Shown: positions 18,625 to 26,850, numbered from the stretch's first letter. The stretch is DNA of 64,000 nt from Catellatospora tritici (GCF_019083965.1 NZ_JAHRCY010000003.1:446706-510705), one strand, 5' to 3'. Notes: generated by a model not told the origin, from the letters alone. Program-made: numbers and translations.

Positions 18625-19146
18625 ATGACCGCACTGCGCCGCAACACGTGGTGGGTGCTGCCGGAGCTGCTGGCGCTCGCCTTGGTCGCGGCCCTCTCGC
18701 CGCTGCTGAGCCCGGTCGACCTGGACGCCGCGCTGGCCGAGCGGGTGACCCAGGTGCTGGAACTGTCCACCCCCGCCGAGCACCACGACCACGGCCACGA
18801 GGTCAAGGCCGACGACCAGGTCATCTGCACCGCCGAGACCATGGGCTACGAGCCCGCCGACGCCCGCACCGTCGCCGACGTGCGCCGCGTCTACGCCTAC
18901 TACCTGTGTGCCGCCGGGTCGCCCGGCCAGCCGTGGGACTTCGCCTCGCGCATCTCCGGCCCCGTCGTCGTCGAACTGACCGAGCCGCCCGTGGTGCGGA
19001 TCGCGCAGGCGGGGCAGGGCTACCCCGACCGGGTCCGCGCCCTGCTGCCCGACCGGTTGGAGGCCCGAGCCTTCAACGGCTTCGTCGACCACGACCTGCC
19101 CAAGCGGGTGCTCGAACGCTATGAGGACGAGGTCGCCAACCGGTGA
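18625..19146 (+). CDS. Hypothetical membrane-anchored protein
   Basis: I do not recognise this 173-residue product. It has one N-terminal hydrophobic helix (about residues 10-30, VLPELLALALVAALSPLL) and a soluble part with a His-rich stretch (EHHDHGHEVK), a VICTAETMGYEPADARTV segment and a C-terminal acidic/basic tail. Two cysteines may pair. The start is uncertain: GTG at 18613 or 18619 and ATG at 18625 are all in frame, with no clear ribosome site. It is divergent from the LPMO and lies 24 bp before an oxidoreductase that has its own leaderless promoter. Confidence 0.6.
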   Translation: MTALRRNTWWVLPELLALALVAALSPLLSPVDLDAALAERVTQVLELSTPAEHHDHGHEVKADDQVICTAETMGYEPADARTVADVRRVYAYYLCAAGSPGQPWDFASRISGPVVVELTEPPVVRIAQAGQGYPDRVRALLPDRLEARAFNGFVDHDLPKRVLERYEDEVANR

Positions 19147-19170
19147 TCGCCGCCCACTAGGGTGATCACC

Positions 19171-20070
19171 ATGCGATTCGGGTTGTTCGGGACGGGCCAT
19201 TGGGCCCAGGTGACGCAGGGCGCGGCGCTGGCCGCGCACCCCGAGGCCGAGTTGGTCGGCGTGTGGGGCCGGGACCCGGCCAAGACCGCCGCGCTCGCCG
19301 AAGAGCTGGGCGTGCGGCCGTACGCCGACGCCGACGCGCTCATCGCCGACTGCGCGGCCGTCGCCGTGGCGCTGCCGCCGGACGTGCAGGCGCCGCTGGC
19401 CGTCCGCGCCGCCCGCGCCGGGCGCCACCTGCTGCTGGACAAGCCGGTGTCGCTTACGGTCGCCGACGCCGACGAGGTGGTCCGGGCCGTCGCCGACAGC
19501 GGCGTGGCCAGCGTGGTCTTCTTCACCGCCAGGTTCGATCCGGAGGTGAGCCAGGCCCTGGAGACCGCCGCGGCGGCCGGGGGCTGGAGTTCGGCCCGGG
19601 TCATCATGTACGGCTCGATCTTCGCCCAGGGCGGCCCGTACGCCGGGTCGCTGTGGCGGCGTGAGCACGGCGGCCTGTGGGACCTCGGTCCGCACGCGCT
19701 GTCCCGGCTGCTGCCGGTGCTCGGCCCGGTGGCCGAGGTGTCGGCGCTGCGCGGCGCGCAGGCGACCAGCCACGTGCTGGCCCGCCACGACAGCGGCGCG
19801 GTCAGCGTCCTGCAGCTGACCCTGGACGCGCCGCCCGCCGCGCAGCCGTTCGGCTACCAACTGTTCGGCGACGCGGGCGTGGTGGATCTGCCCGGCGGCT
19901 CCGGTGATCCCGTGGTCAACTTCGGCCAGGCGATCGACGAACTGCTGGCCCAGGTCCGCTCCGGGCGGCCCGGACACCCCTGTGACGTGCGCTTCGCCCG
20001 CGAGGTCGTGGCGGTGCTGGCCGCGGCCCAACGCTCCGAAGAGGACGGTCGCACGGTCGCGGTGCGGTGA
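19171..20070 (+). CDS. Gfo/Idh/MocA-family oxidoreductase
   Basis: The 299-residue protein has an N-terminal Rossmann domain (RFGLFGTGHWAQ, then GVWGRDPAK) and the family EKP-like motif as DKPVSL (LLLDKPVSLTVADAD). A GFO_IDH_MocA alpha/beta domain follows, including GGLWDLGPHALS with the conserved His. NAD(P)-dependent oxidation or reduction of a sugar or related polyol is expected. ATG at 19171 is chosen over the in-frame GTG at 19162 because TAGGGT (19158-19163) lies 7 nt before it, a standard leaderless promoter. The substrate is unknown. Confidence 0.83.
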   Translation: MRFGLFGTGHWAQVTQGAALAAHPEAELVGVWGRDPAKTAALAEELGVRPYADADALIADCAAVAVALPPDVQAPLAVRAARAGRHLLLDKPVSLTVADADEVVRAVADSGVASVVFFTARFDPEVSQALETAAAAGGWSSARVIMYGSIFAQGGPYAGSLWRREHGGLWDLGPHALSRLLPVLGPVAEVSALRGAQATSHVLARHDSGAVSVLQLTLDAPPAAQPFGYQLFGDAGVVDLPGGSGDPVVNFGQAIDELLAQVRSGRPGHPCDVRFAREVVAVLAAAQRSEEDGRTVAVR

Positions 20071-20114
20071 CCGGCGGGTAGCGCAACGATCATGCAACTG
20101 TGTCGACGCGGGCG

Positions 20115-20144
20115 TTGACACCGGTGCCGATCATGCCGCAACGT
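20115..20144 (+). promoter_or_regulatory. Promoter of the Ser/Thr kinase gene
   Basis: A consensus -35 TTGACA (20115-20120) is followed after 18 bp by CAACGT (20139-20144), a weak -10. The GTG start at 20152 lies 7 nt further, so the transcript would begin at or next to the start codon. Confidence 0.5.
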
Positions 20145-20151
20145 GCGGTGC

Positions 20152-21531
20152 GTGACCGAACACGATTTCCTCATGCGTGCCGGGGATCTGCTCGCCGGCC
20201 GCTACCGCCTGATCGATCGGATCGGGGCCGGTGGAATGTCGGTCATCTGGCGGGCCAAGGACGAGACGCTCGACCGGCTGGTGGCGCTGAAGATCCTCGA
20301 CCCGGTGCTGGCCGGGGACGAGCGGCTGCGTGAACTGGCTCGCCGGGAGGCGTGGGCGGTGGCGCGGCTGAACCACCCGGACGTCGCCGGGGTGCACGAC
20401 TTCGTCCGCGACACCACCGCCGACGGCGAGGAGATCGCCGTCATCGTGCTGCAACTGGTCGCGGGCGAGCCGCTGGCCGACCGGATCGCGTTGGGGCCGC
20501 TGCCGTGGCGCGAGGCCGTGCGCATCGCCGGACGGGTGGCCACGGTGCTGGAGGTGGCGCATCGCCGGGGCGTGGTGCACCGCGACATCACCCCGGACAA
20601 CATCATGCTGCACGGCGAGCAGGTCACGGTGCTGGACTTCGGCATCGCCGCGCGGGTCGGCGAGCCCGACGACGACAGCACCGGCGCCAGCTTCGGCACC
20701 CCCGCGTACGTCGCCCCGGAGCGCCTGGACGGCACCCCCGCCCAGCCCGCCACCGACGTGTACGCCCTGGGCGTGGTGCTGTTCGAGATGCTCACCGGCC
20801 ACCCGCCGTTCCGGGTGGCGGGCTGGGACGACGTCGCCGCCGACCACGGCCCGGTCACGATGCCGCAGGTCCCGGGGCTGCCCCGGACGGTGGGTCGCCT
20901 GGTCACGGAGTGCCTGCAGCGCGACGTGGCGCGGCGGCCGTCGGCGGCCGAGGCGGCCCGGGTGCTGCGCTCGGCGCTGATGAGCCCCGGCCGCAAGCGG
21001 CTGGTGCCGCTGGGACTGACCGTCGCCGCGCTGGCCGCACTGGGGCTGCTGGTGTGGCTGCTGCCGCTGGACGACACCGACCGGCCCGGCGCGGTGACCG
21101 CCTCGCCGACCACCTCGCCCAGCGCGACGGCCTCGCCCACCGTGGCGCCGTCGGCCTCGCCCAGCGGGTCGGCCTCGCCGTCGGTATCCGCGAACTGGCC
21201 CCCCGGCTATCCCACCAAATCACCCCCGCCGCCCCCGTCTCCGCTGCCGTCGGCGGCGGTGCTGACGGTGGCGCAGGCGCGCGACGCGGCTCTGTACAGC
21301 CTGGAGCTGGCGCAGTCGCAAGCACAGGTGCGCTCCGATGTCGCCACGGACATCGCCAACGTGATCCGCAATATCGCCCAGAACAAGCACACGGGCGACC
21401 TGCTGCGTCAGGAACTGGCAGGCCTCTACGAGAAGATCGACCAGCGGGAACAGGAGCACACCCTCGCCCCGGAGGCCGCCCAGCGGCTGCGTGGCGACGT
21501 GGCGGCGCTCGGTCGGGCGCTTGGCGCCTAG
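20152..21531 (+). CDS. Transmembrane PknB-like Ser/Thr kinase with variant catalytic loop
   Basis: The 459-residue protein has a kinase domain (about 17-275): Gly loop IGAGGMSVIW, Lys47 (VALKIL), alphaC Glu near 67, HRD at 143-145, DFG at 162-164 and APE at 188-190. The usual Lys of HRDxKPxN is Thr147 (HRDITPDN). A transmembrane helix (about 284-306) leads to a Ser/Pro/Thr-rich linker and an extracellular helical domain (about 370-459) with no PASTA repeats. Start GTG at 20152 fits the promoter upstream; GTG 20143 and ATG 20173 are alternatives. It likely phosphorylates Thr on cytoplasmic targets such as FHA proteins, though the Lys-to-Thr change may lower activity. A perfect hairpin terminator follows. 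Confidence 0.87.
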   Translation: MTEHDFLMRAGDLLAGRYRLIDRIGAGGMSVIWRAKDETLDRLVALKILDPVLAGDERLRELARREAWAVARLNHPDVAGVHDFVRDTTADGEEIAVIVLQLVAGEPLADRIALGPLPWREAVRIAGRVATVLEVAHRRGVVHRDITPDNIMLHGEQVTVLDFGIAARVGEPDDDSTGASFGTPAYVAPERLDGTPAQPATDVYALGVVLFEMLTGHPPFRVAGWDDVAADHGPVTMPQVPGLPRTVGRLVTECLQRDVARRPSAAEAARVLRSALMSPGRKRLVPLGLTVAALAALGLLVWLLPLDDTDRPGAVTASPTTSPSATASPTVAPSASPSGSASPSVSANWPPGYPTKSPPPPPSPLPSAAVLTVAQARDAALYSLELAQSQAQVRSDVATDIANVIRNIAQNKHTGDLLRQELAGLYEKIDQREQEHTLAPEAAQRLRGDVAALGRALGA

Positions 21532-21551
21532 CCGGCGCACGGAAAACATTG

Positions 21552-21582
21552 GGGGCCGGGCGACCAGTGGTCGCCCGGCCCC
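21552..21582. terminator. Terminator between kinase and beta-glucosidase genes
   Basis: A perfect 14-bp stem GGGGCCGGGCGACC/GGTCGCCCGGCCCC with a 3-nt loop lies between two convergent genes. No T-run follows, but such hairpins are the usual actinobacterial terminator form. Confidence 0.7.
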
Positions 21583-21630
21583 GTCACCCGCCGGCGTGGA
21601 CTCGGTGGTCGCCCACCGGCGGGGAAACTT

Positions 21631-23064
21631 TCACAAGCCGTTGGCGCGAATCACGTCGCTGTACCAGTCGGCGCTGTCCTTGCGGATCCGTCGCTGCGTG
21701 GCGTAGTCGACGTAGACCAGGCCCCACCGCTGGTCGTAGCCTTCCGCCCACTCGAAGTTGTCCATGAGCGACCACACGTGGTAGCTCTCCAGGTTGACCC
21801 CGTCGGTGATGGCGCGGTGCGCCTCGGCGAAATGGTCGCGCAGGAACGAGATCCGGCCCGTGTCGCGGACCCGGCCGTCGCGGCCCAGGGTGTCCGGCGT
21901 CGGGAGCCCGTTCTCGGTGATGGTCAGGGCGATGTCGCCGTAGTCCTTCTTGATGCGCATGAGGATGTCGTACATGCCCTCGGGGTAGATCTGCTGCCAG
22001 AACGCCTCGGTCGTCGGGTACCGGGTGACGGTGTCGCCCTCGGCGGTGACGTACAGCGGGGTGTAGTACTGGACCGCGAGCAGCTCCACCGGCGAGTTGA
22101 TGACCTGCACGTCGCCGTCGAGGATGTACTTGTGTATCGGGGAGTACGAGGCCAGGTCGTCCAGGACGTCCTGCGGGTAGCTGCCCTTGAGAATCGGGTC
22201 GAGGTAGAGGCGGTTCTCGTACCCGTCGTGCAGCACCGTGCGGGCCTGGGCCTGCGGGCTGTCGTCGGCCGGGTAGCAGGGGTGCAGGTTGAGCGCGGGG
22301 CCGATCCGGCCGGTGGTGCCCAGGTGCGGGCGCATCGCCTGCACGGCCAGGCCGTGGGCGAGCAGCTGGTGGTGGGCCACCACGTACGCGGCGCCGGGGT
22401 CCTGCTTGCCGGGGGCGTGCGTGCCGGACAGGTAGCCGTTCTGCACGATCGTCTTGGGCTCGTTCAGGGTGAGCCAGTTGGGCACGACGTCGCCGAGTGC
22501 CTGCGCGACGGTGGCGGCGTACTCGGCGAAGCGGTAGGCGGTGTCGCGGTTCTCCCAGCCGCCGAGATCCTGCAGCTCCTGCGGGGTGTCCCAGTGGTAG
22601 AGGGTCACCATCGGCGTGACGCCGCGGTTGCGCAGGCCATCGGCCAGTCGCTTGTAGAAGTCGAGACCCTTGCGGTTGACCGGTCCGGCGCCGGTCGGGA
22701 CGACCCGCGGCCAGGACACGGAGAAGCGGTATGACTTGAGGCCCAGCTCCCGGATCAGGTCCAGGTCGTCGGCCCACCGGTGGTAGTGGTCGGCGGCGAC
22801 GTCTCCGGTCTCGCCGTTGCGCACCCTGCCGGGGATCCTGCAGAAGGTGTCCCATACGGACTGCCCGCGTCCGTCGACGTGCGCCGCACCTTCGATCTGG
22901 TACGCCGAGGTCGCGGCGCCCCAGACGAAACCGTCGGGGAACCGCAGGGCCGGCGCCGCGGCGAGGGAGGGATCGGTCCCGTCCTCGCCGGCGTTCGGGG
23001 CGCCGGTGGCGACCGATGTGGAGGTCGCGGCGCCGCCGGGGGCGGCGCTGGGGGTGCCTGGCAT
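21631..23064 (-). CDS. GH1 beta-glucosidase
   Basis: The 477-residue cytoplasmic enzyme shows the GH1 N-terminal signature (FPDGFVWGAATSAYQIEG, about 42-59), acid/base Glu202 in TLNEP, nucleophile Glu384 in ITENG, and the substrate-binding WSLMDNFEWAEGY near the C-terminus. About 40 residues of Ala/Thr/Gly-rich leader precede the domain. It should release glucose from cellobiose or related beta-glucosides. ATG at 23064 has GAGGAG upstream; a longer in-frame start at 23118 would run through the CebR-like operator and is rejected. That operator, 40 bp before the start, suggests induction by cello-oligosaccharides. No ceb transporter is adjacent. Confidence 0.92.
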   Translation of the reverse strand: MPGTPSAAPGGAATSTSVATGAPNAGEDGTDPSLAAAPALRFPDGFVWGAATSAYQIEGAAHVDGRGQSVWDTFCRIPGRVRNGETGDVAADHYHRWADDLDLIRELGLKSYRFSVSWPRVVPTGAGPVNRKGLDFYKRLADGLRNRGVTPMVTLYHWDTPQELQDLGGWENRDTAYRFAEYAATVAQALGDVVPNWLTLNEPKTIVQNGYLSGTHAPGKQDPGAAYVVAHHQLLAHGLAVQAMRPHLGTTGRIGPALNLHPCYPADDSPQAQARTVLHDGYENRLYLDPILKGSYPQDVLDDLASYSPIHKYILDGDVQVINSPVELLAVQYYTPLYVTAEGDTVTRYPTTEAFWQQIYPEGMYDILMRIKKDYGDIALTITENGLPTPDTLGRDGRVRDTGRISFLRDHFAEAHRAITDGVNLESYHVWSLMDNFEWAEGYDQRWGLVYVDYATQRRIRKDSADWYSDVIRANGL

Positions 23065-23103
23065 GTGGTGCTCCTCAAATACTGGGAAAGGGCTGATCAT
23101 GGG

Positions 23104-23117
23104 TGGGAACGCTCCCA
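23104..23117. promoter_or_regulatory. CebR-like operator upstream of the beta-glucosidase
   Basis: TGGGAACGCTCCCA differs at one position from the published Streptomyces CebR box TGGGAGCGCTCCCA. It lies 40 bp before the GH1 start, where a LacI-family repressor would block transcription until cello-oligosaccharides accumulate. Confidence 0.7.
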
Positions 23118-23497
23118 TGATCGGGTACAGTTGTCCCTATCCCGGTGACGGGTGGAGATGTGGTGGTCGGAGTTTCGCAAAGGTGGCGCAAGTCTGGTGC
23201 TGATGGGCGTCAAGGCGGACAATGCATCCCGATGGTATGGGAGCGGGGAAGGGCAGTCCCCGCCCCCATCGGGTGCTCACGCCCTGTGCCTGCCGGGCGG
23301 CAGGGTCACGAGGCAGCGTGACGCGCGGGAGCCGTTGGCACGCGACGTAGTCGCGAGCTTCACCTCCTCTCCGGCACCCGGAGGGAGGTCGGTCGCCGGT
23401 CGTAGGGAGATCGGCGACCGACCGCCTCGGGGAGCGGCCGGCGATGGCGTCCGGGCGGGCCATCGACGGGACTAATTCTTACATTGATGAACATCCG

Positions 23498-23511
23498 TGG
23501 AAGCGTTCCCA
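23498..23511. promoter_or_regulatory. CebR-like site, second copy
   Basis: TGGAAGCGTTCCCA has two differences from TGGGAGCGCTCCCA. It lies 243 bp before the SDR start and 434 bp upstream of the beta-glucosidase start, in an AT-richer patch (23470-23500) that could hold a promoter. Confidence 0.45.
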
Positions 23512-23630
23512 TGGACGTTTGTTGAGACGATAGCGACTCCTGAGCCGGAGGGGAAGACCCTTCATCGCCCCAGAATCTGTAGGCAACCACCTGGAAATCC
23601 TTGGCTGGTAACCGATGTGGCCGCTACCTG

Positions 23631-23644
23631 CGGAAGCGCTCCCA
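23631..23644. promoter_or_regulatory. CebR-like site, third copy
   Basis: CGGAAGCGCTCCCA has two differences from the CebR consensus. It is 110 bp before the SDR start codon, so that gene may belong to the same regulon. Confidence 0.45.
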
Positions 23645-23753
23645 CGGCTGAAGATCGATGTGTCGAGCGTGTTTCCACATTGACACGATGTCGGGCTTGC
23701 CCGGGTTCCCGAGCCCTCCCGGAGTGCCGGATCTGTCCGGTATGGTGGGTCGC

Positions 23754-24509
23754 GTGATCTTGGATAGCGAACAGCGACCGCTCGCCGTGGTCAGCGGCGG
23801 CGGCACCGGAATCGGCGCGGCCACCGCGCTGGCGCTCGCGCGGCGGGGACACGACCTCGTGCTGCTCGGACGCCGCCCCGGCCCACTGGCCGAGGCCGCC
23901 GCCGACCTCACCAAGCAGACAGACGCGTCGGTCAGCACCTTCGACGTCGATCTGTCCGACCCAGACGCCGTCGCCGACCTCGCGGCACGGCTGACCGGTC
24001 GCGCCGTCGACGTGCTGGTCAACAACGCGGGCGGGTTCCACGCCCGCGACGGTGAGGGCCTGGCGGCCACGGCCCGCAACTGGCGGGCCACCTTCGACAC
24101 CAACGTGCTCACCGCCGTGCTCCTCACCGAGGCCCTCACGCCGCTGCTGCGGCGTCCGGGTGGCCGGGTGGTGCTGCTGAGTTCGATCGCGGCCCAGCGG
24201 GGCGGAGGCGGCCCCTACTCGGCCGCCAAGGCGGCTCTGCACGGCTGGGTGATGGACCTGGCCGTGCGGTTCGGCCCCGAGGGTGTCACCGCCAATGTCG
24301 TCGCCCCCGGCTACGTCGCCGACACGGAGTTCTTCGCGGGCCGGATGACCCCGCAGGGCCACGCCGATCGGGTCGCCGCGACCCTGGTGGGTCGGGCCGG
24401 GACGCCGTCGGACATCGCCGAGGCGGTCTGCTGGCTGGCCTCCGAGGCGGGCGGCTACGTCACCGGCCAGATCATCAACGTCAACGGCGGCTCCGTCCTC
24501 GGCCGCTGA
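23754..24509 (+). CDS. Short-chain dehydrogenase/reductase (FabG-like)
   Basis: The 251-residue SDR has the cofactor motif VSGGGTGIGAATA with an unusual SGGG in place of TGGS/A, followed by VDVLVNNAG, the catalytic Ser (LLSSIAAQ), YSAAKAALHG (Tyr/Lys), and a C-terminal GYVTGQIINVNGG typical of FabG-like enzymes. GTG at 23754 is preceded by TATGGT with a 7-nt spacer, indicating a leaderless mRNA; ATG at 23742 is the alternative. Two CebR-like sites lie upstream. NAD(P)H-dependent reduction of a carbonyl is expected; the substrate is unknown. A tandem array begins at the stop codon. Confidence 0.86.
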   Translation: MILDSEQRPLAVVSGGGTGIGAATALALARRGHDLVLLGRRPGPLAEAAADLTKQTDASVSTFDVDLSDPDAVADLAARLTGRAVDVLVNNAGGFHARDGEGLAATARNWRATFDTNVLTAVLLTEALTPLLRRPGGRVVLLSSIAAQRGGGGPYSAAKAALHGWVMDLAVRFGPEGVTANVVAPGYVADTEFFAGRMTPQGHADRVAATLVGRAGTPSDIAEAVCWLASEAGGYVTGQIINVNGGSVLGR

Positions 24510-24672
24510 CCCGCCACCCGACTCGGCCCGCCACCCGACCCGACCCGGCCCGCCACCCGACCCGCCACCCGACCCGACCCGGCCCGCCACCCGACCCGAC
24601 CCGGCCCGCCACCCGACCCGACCCGGCCCGCCACCCGACCCGACCCGGCCCGCCACCCGACCCGACCCGGCG
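24510..24672. repeat. 22-bp tandem repeat array
   Basis: About seven units of CCCGCCACCCGACCCGACCC plus GG follow the SDR stop, the last four nearly perfect and the first ones shortened or altered. It lies in a 330-bp spacer before the convergent sugar permease, with a family-B repeat after it. It does not encode a supported protein. Confidence 0.92.
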
Positions 24673-24718
24673 CGCCATTCCGCCGCGCCCCCGCGCCCGC
24701 GTCGCGTGGGCGGGCCGT

Positions 24719-24783
24719 AATGCAGTTTCGGGGAAACTGCGCGAATCCGGGCTCGGATTCCTGCAGTTTCCCCGAAACTGTGC
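24719..24783. repeat. Dispersed palindromic repeat family B, copy 2
   Basis: TGCAGTTTCGGGGAAACTG (24721-24739) and its inverted copy (about 24762-24780) flank a perfect inner hairpin GAATCCG-GGCT-CGGATTC (24743-24760). The result is three nested or adjacent palindromes in 65 bp, which can form a cloverleaf or cruciform. Confidence 0.85.
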
Positions 24784-24839
24784 GGGGATGGTGGGGGGCG
24801 CGGCCGGCAGCGGTCGCGCCCGGGGGCGGAGGGGGCGGG

Positions 24840-25799
24840 TCAGCCCTTGACGGAGCCGGCGAGCAGGCCGCGGACGAAGTAGCGCTGCAGGGACAGGAAG
24901 ACGATCAGCGGGACCACGATGGAGACGAAGGCGCCCGCCGTGAGCCGTTGCCACTCATTGCCACGCGTACCCGCCATCTCCGCCAGGCGGACCGTCAGCG
25001 GGGCGTTCTTCGGGCCGCCCGCGAAGATGAGCGCGACCAGCAGGTCGTTCCATACCCACAGGAACTGGAAGATGGCGAACGAGGCCAGCGCGGGCACGAT
25101 CAGCGGCAGCACCACCGACCGGAAGATCTTCGCGTGGCTGGCGCCGTCGACCTTGGCCGCCTCGACCAGGTCGCCGGGCAGCTCGGACATGAAGTTGTGC
25201 AGCAGGAAGATGCCCAGCGGCAGCGCGAAGCAGGTGTGGGCGAACCAGACCGTGATGAACTTGGCCTCGTTCTCCAGCTCCCACGCCGGCAGCAGCTGGA
25301 ACCCGTCGATCGCCACGCCCTTGGTGAAGAACTGCAGCAGCGGGATCAGCGCCATCTGCAGCGGCACGATCTGCAGCGCGAAGATGCCGATGTAGATCCA
25401 GTCGCGGCCGCGGAAGCGGGTCCAGGCCAGCGCGTACGCCGCGAGCGAGCAGAACGCCAGCGGGAACAGCACCGACGGGATCGTGATCACCAGCGAGTTG
25501 ATGAAGAAGCTGGCCAACCGTCCGGAGGAGGCGGTGGTGCCGAACAGCACCTCCTGGTAGTTGTCCAGGGTCAGCTTCGGGTCGCTGAAGAAGTTCCACC
25601 AGCCGTTGCTCTTGATCTGGTCCTCGGGCCGCAGCGAGGAGATCAGCAGGCCGAACGTGGGCACGGTCCACAGCAACGCGATCACCAGCGACACGGCACT
25701 GGCGGTGCGGCTGGTCAGACGCTTGCGCACCCGTCCGACCGGGGTGGCGGGCACCTCGGCCTCCGGCATCGCCACGATGGTCTCCGACCCCGTGCTCAT
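24840..25799 (-). CDS. Carbohydrate ABC transporter permease (MalG/AglG-like)
   Basis: The 319-residue membrane protein has six helices and the BPD_transp_1 EAA loop (DLVEAAKVDGASHAKIFRSVVLPL). Its start overlaps the stop of the preceding permease gene as ATGA, so translation is coupled. It forms half of the membrane channel of a sugar importer, with the partner permease and lipoprotein encoded upstream in the operon. No ATPase gene is present; actinobacterial sugar importers usually share the distant MsiK ATPase. It ends near a family-B repeat. Confidence 0.9.
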   Translation of the reverse strand: MSTGSETIVAMPEAEVPATPVGRVRKRLTSRTASAVSLVIALLWTVPTFGLLISSLRPEDQIKSNGWWNFFSDPKLTLDNYQEVLFGTTASSGRLASFFINSLVITIPSVLFPLAFCSLAAYALAWTRFRGRDWIYIGIFALQIVPLQMALIPLLQFFTKGVAIDGFQLLPAWELENEAKFITVWFAHTCFALPLGIFLLHNFMSELPGDLVEAAKVDGASHAKIFRSVVLPLIVPALASFAIFQFLWVWNDLLVALIFAGGPKNAPLTVRLAEMAGTRGNEWQRLTAGAFVSIVVPLIVFLSLQRYFVRGLLAGSVKG

Positions 25800-26815
25800 C
25801 GCACTCCCTCCAGCCGACGGCGGCGCATGACCCGGATCTGGTAGATCACGATCGGGGCGACGAGTACGAACAGCAGCACCGCCAGCGCGGCGCCCTTGCC
25901 CTTCTCGTCGAAGCGGAACGAGTAGTTGTACATCTCGTTGGCCACCACGCTGGTGCCGAACTGGCCGCCGGTCATGGTGCGAACGATGTCGAAGACCTTC
26001 AGGGTGCCGATGGAGATGGTCACCATGACCACGACCAGGGCGGGCCGGATGCTCGGCACGGTGACCCGCCAGAACATCTGCCACGGGGTGACCCCGTCGA
26101 TGCGGGCGGCCTCGACGATGTCGCCCGGGATGGCCTTGATCGCCGCCGACAGCACCACCATGGCGAACCCGGCCTGGATCCAGACCAGCACCGCGATCAG
26201 GAACAGCGTGTTCCACGGCCCGTCCAGCAGCCACTGCTGCGGGGTGCCGCCGAGCGCGACCACGATCTGGTTGAGCAGGCCGATCTGGTCCTCGCCCTCC
26301 TGGCGGTAGGCGTAGATGAACTTCCAGATGATGCCCGCGCCGACGAAGGAGATCGCCATCGGCATGAAGATCAGCGACTTGGCGAACGACTCGAACTTCG
26401 CGCGGTCGACCATGACGGCGTAGACCAGGCCCACGGCGGTGGAGACGCTCGGCACCAGCAGCACCCACAGCACAGTGCTGAGCAGTACGCCGTAGGAGAC
26501 GGGGGTGGAGCTGAAGTCGGGCAGCATGCCCGAGGTCTTGTCCGTGAACATCCAGACGAAGTTGTCGAAGCCGACGAACTCGGTGGAGTCCTTGTTCATG
26601 AAAGCCAGGATCAGGGTGCGGATCGCCGGGACGATGAGGCCCACGGTGAGCAGGGCGCCGGCCGGGAAGAGCAGACCCAGCGCGACCCAGCGGTCCTTGC
26701 GGCTGGGCAGCACGTCCAGCACCAGCAGCAGCAATCCCACCACGGCCGCGAAGGCGATGACGCCGTACAGCAGCATCATCAGCTTCGGGCCTTCGGCGGT
26801 GAAGTCGAAGTCCAC
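25796..26815 (-). CDS. Carbohydrate ABC transporter permease (MalF/AglF-like)
   Basis: The 339-residue protein carries two extra N-terminal helices (LLYGVIAFAAVVGLLLLVLDV and LGLLFPAGALLTVGLIVPAI) before the usual permease core. The EAA loop is DIVEAARIDGVTPWQMFWRV. GTG at 26815 is chosen because GAGGAGACC precedes it; the frame is open further upstream, but that stretch covers the hairpin at 26851-26882. It is coupled to the downstream permease and lies 102 bp behind the binding-protein gene, separated by that hairpin. Confidence 0.88.
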   Translation of the reverse strand: MDFDFTAEGPKLMMLLYGVIAFAAVVGLLLLVLDVLPSRKDRWVALGLLFPAGALLTVGLIVPAIRTLILAFMNKDSTEFVGFDNFVWMFTDKTSGMLPDFSSTPVSYGVLLSTVLWVLLVPSVSTAVGLVYAVMVDRAKFESFAKSLIFMPMAISFVGAGIIWKFIYAYRQEGEDQIGLLNQIVVALGGTPQQWLLDGPWNTLFLIAVLVWIQAGFAMVVLSAAIKAIPGDIVEAARIDGVTPWQMFWRVTVPSIRPALVVVMVTISIGTLKVFDIVRTMTGGQFGTSVVANEMYNYSFRFDEKGKGAALAVLLFVLVAPIVIYQIRVMRRRRLEGVR

Positions 26816-26850
26816 GCGGTCTCCTCGTCGGCCGGTCGGGAGGAAGACTA

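Larger units (their letters stand above)
23119..23740. other. Structured gene-free spacer between beta-glucosidase and SDR genes
   Basis: No convincing gene is present in these 620 bp. From 23228 to 23425 successive stable hairpins occur: CCCGATGG...CCATCGGG enclosing CGGGGA/TCCCCG; CTGCC-GGGC-GGCAG; CACG...CGTG; CGCGAC-GTA-GTCGCG (23341-23355); CTCTCCGG/CCGGAGGG; and a 12-bp perfect stem GGTCGGTCGCCG/CGGCGACCGACC (23387-23423). The chain could be a structured RNA or a decayed element. Two further CebR-like sites lie downstream at 23498 and 23631. Confidence 0.45.

Noticed and set aside
23341..23390. Group II intron domain V
   Set aside because: The needed AGC triad with a GAAA-capped 34-nt hairpin is not present, and there is no reverse transcriptase frame.
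23137..23475. Short frames on both strands in the spacer beside the beta-glucosidase
   Set aside because: No ribosome site, no recognisable domain and strong hairpins instead; described as a structured spacer.
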